A stretch of DNA of 64,000 bases from Lytechinus variegatus. Taxonomy: Eukaryota > Echinodermata > Echinoidea > Temnopleuroida > Toxopneustidae. Under the pieces are notes generated by a model. It was not told the origin of the DNA and did not search any database. It saw only the letters and a list, made by a program, of their open reading frames with translations. Of the stretch, positions 61,532-64,000 are shown one piece after another. The position numbers and the translations under genes are program-made. The DNA lies in assembly GCF_018143015.1 (NCBI RefSeq), contig NC_054741.1, positions 8,892,683 through 8,956,682 on the forward strand, written 5' to 3'. Positions within the stretch are counted from its first letter, which is position 1. Every line of letters begins with the position of its first letter.

Positions 61532-62140
61532 TTAAAGGTCAAGTCCACCTCAGAAAAATGTTGATTTGAATCAATAGAGAAAAATCAGACAAACACAATG
61601 CTGAAGATTTCATCAAAATCGGATGTAAAATAAGAAAGTTATGACATTTCAAAGTTTCGCTTATTTTTAACAAAATAGTTATATGAACGAGCCAGTTACA
61701 TCCAAATGAGAGAGTTGATGATGTCACTCACTATTTCTTTTTTTTTTTTTATTGTTTGAATTATACAATATTTCAATTTTTACGAATTTGACCATTAGGA
61801 CCTCCTTGCCTGAAGCACAAAATGTTAAAATAATGGAATTCCACGTGTTCAGGGAGGAATGAAACTTCATTTCACATGACAATGACGAGAAAATCAAAAT
61901 ATTTCATATTTCAAACAATAAAAAACAAAAGAAATAGTGAGTGAATGACATCATCGACTCTCTCATTTGGATGTAGCTGGCTCGTTCATATAACTGTTTT
62001 TGTGAAATGAAGCGAAATTTTAAAATGTCATAACTTTCTTATTTTACATCCGATTTTGATGAAATTTTCAGTGTTATGCTTGTTGAATTTTTCTCTTTTT
62101 ATTCAAATCAAGTTTTTGTTGGGGTGGACTTGTCCTTTAA
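61532..62140. mobile_element. TTAA palindromic MITE family AGGACAAGTCCACC, copy C
   Basis: TTAA + AGGTCAAGTCCACC at left, GGTGGACTTGTCCTTTAA at right (62140). Arms mirror strongly (CATCAAAATCGGATGTAAAA at 61613; ATTTTACATCCGATTTTGAT at 62041). The most symmetrical copy in the window. Confidence 0.9.
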
Positions 62141-62499
62141 AGGATGTTTTGTTTAGTTTATGATAAAAGTTAACCATATTCAAAAGTCATTGGACGTATT
62201 ATAACTATACTTTCATATGATCCAGGTGTTTTGCAATGTGCTAAACGTATTTCCAAGCGAATTGAACTCGCCTGAACCGGTCGCTTTAATTTGTCATTCT
62301 TATACTAACACAATACTTCGATCGTAACCAAGTTCAATAGGGAAGAAACATCTGTGAATACACGTGATTTTACATTCCATCAGGTTAAAAAAAACATGAA
62401 CCTTATCCTTGAAAAAACTGGAATATAACTGTTGGCCAGGGGTGGTGCCAGTGTTCTTTGATTAATGGGGTGAGACCAGACCTCCTTATGCATAGAGTA

Positions 62500-62737
62500 C
62501 ATTGGCGGCGGAAGCCAAAAATTTTAGGAGGGGACAACCCAAGAAAAAAAAAAGGTTCTCAACCTAAAAATTTTAGGGGGGACGCGTATGAAAATAAATT
62601 GACAAGCAAAAAAAAAAAAAAAAAAAAAAAAAGTTCATCAACTACAAATTTAGGGGGGGGGGGCCGTCCCCCCTCCTCAAATTTAGGGGGGGACACGTCC
62701 CCCCCGTCCCCCCCCCCCCCCGCTTCCGCCGCCTATG
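62500..62737. mobile_element. hAT-like MITE, 238 bp
   Basis: TIRs CATTGGCGGCGGAAGC and GCTTCCGCCGCCTATG, flanked by a perfect 8-bp duplication ATAGAGTA (62492-62499, 62738-62745). The interior has an A24-type run and AAATTTAGGGGGGG phrases. Same family as 30511-30706. Confidence 0.9.
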
Positions 62738-62745
62738 ATAGAGTA

Positions 62746-64000
<1,255 letters not shown>

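Overview
The window is metazoan, TE-dense and AT-rich, and most resembles an echinoid (sea urchin) genome. The main reasons are the TTAA-flanked AGGACAAGTCCACC palindromic repeats, the hAT-like elements filled with TCGCGCTTCGCGCTCGC motifs, CR1-like and Tx1-like LINEs, tRNA-derived SINEs, and the gene families present. I recall these repeat motifs from urchin sequence, but no database was consulted. There are few host genes, and they lie in a mass of nested transposons.

Host genes, left to right: (1) first coding exon of an RPRD1A/B-like gene (minus, 3114-3264), the rest of the gene lying off the left edge; (2) a single-exon TRIM gene (RING, B-box, coiled coil; plus, 12637-14469); (3) a histamine N-methyltransferase-like gene on the minus strand, whose three exons (59419-59617, 20905-21228, 18238-18590) join in matching phase to a 291-residue protein, giving a first intron of about 38 kb; (4) nested in that intron on the opposite strand, a six-exon gene for a secretin/Methuselah-like seven-helix receptor with a signal-peptide exon at 24.7 kb, a somatomedin-B-like Cys-rich ectodomain and the 7TM exons up to 40331; (5) the first coding exon of an intron-containing histone H3 variant (plus, 63525-63657), continuing past the right edge.

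Mobile DNA. 0.7-3.0 kb: three foldback palindromes side by side in the RPRD1 intron, two of which carry exon-like pieces with splice donors in both arms. 3.4-7.5 kb: nearly intact CR1-like LINE with an N-terminal PHD-like finger. 7.5-12.3 kb: LINE tail, a hAT-like element inside another one, and arrays of the GCGAGCG/CGCTCGC motif. 19-20.4, 23-24 and 26-33 kb: MITEs, SINEs and hAT-like elements with 8-bp target duplications, often nested. 41-52 kb: a decayed Tx1/L1-like LINE split by a 5.74-kb inverted-repeat element (43487-49228). That element has AGT... termini, a 6-bp target duplication, 2.4-kb arms each carrying a TATA promoter, CRE palindromes and a 111-codon gene, and a single C2H2 zinc-finger gene near the centre. 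Its ends recall Polintons, but I see none of the Polinton core genes, and it is the best candidate for something undescribed. 53-54.6 kb: a degenerate tandem array with an AAGATGGC core. 55-58 kb: LINE remains. 58-62.7 kb: TTAA palindromes and hAT-like pieces.

The host genes show no common pathway. The notable arrangement is receptor-in-intron nesting and the way successive insertions have enlarged both the methyltransferase intron and the receptor's first intron.
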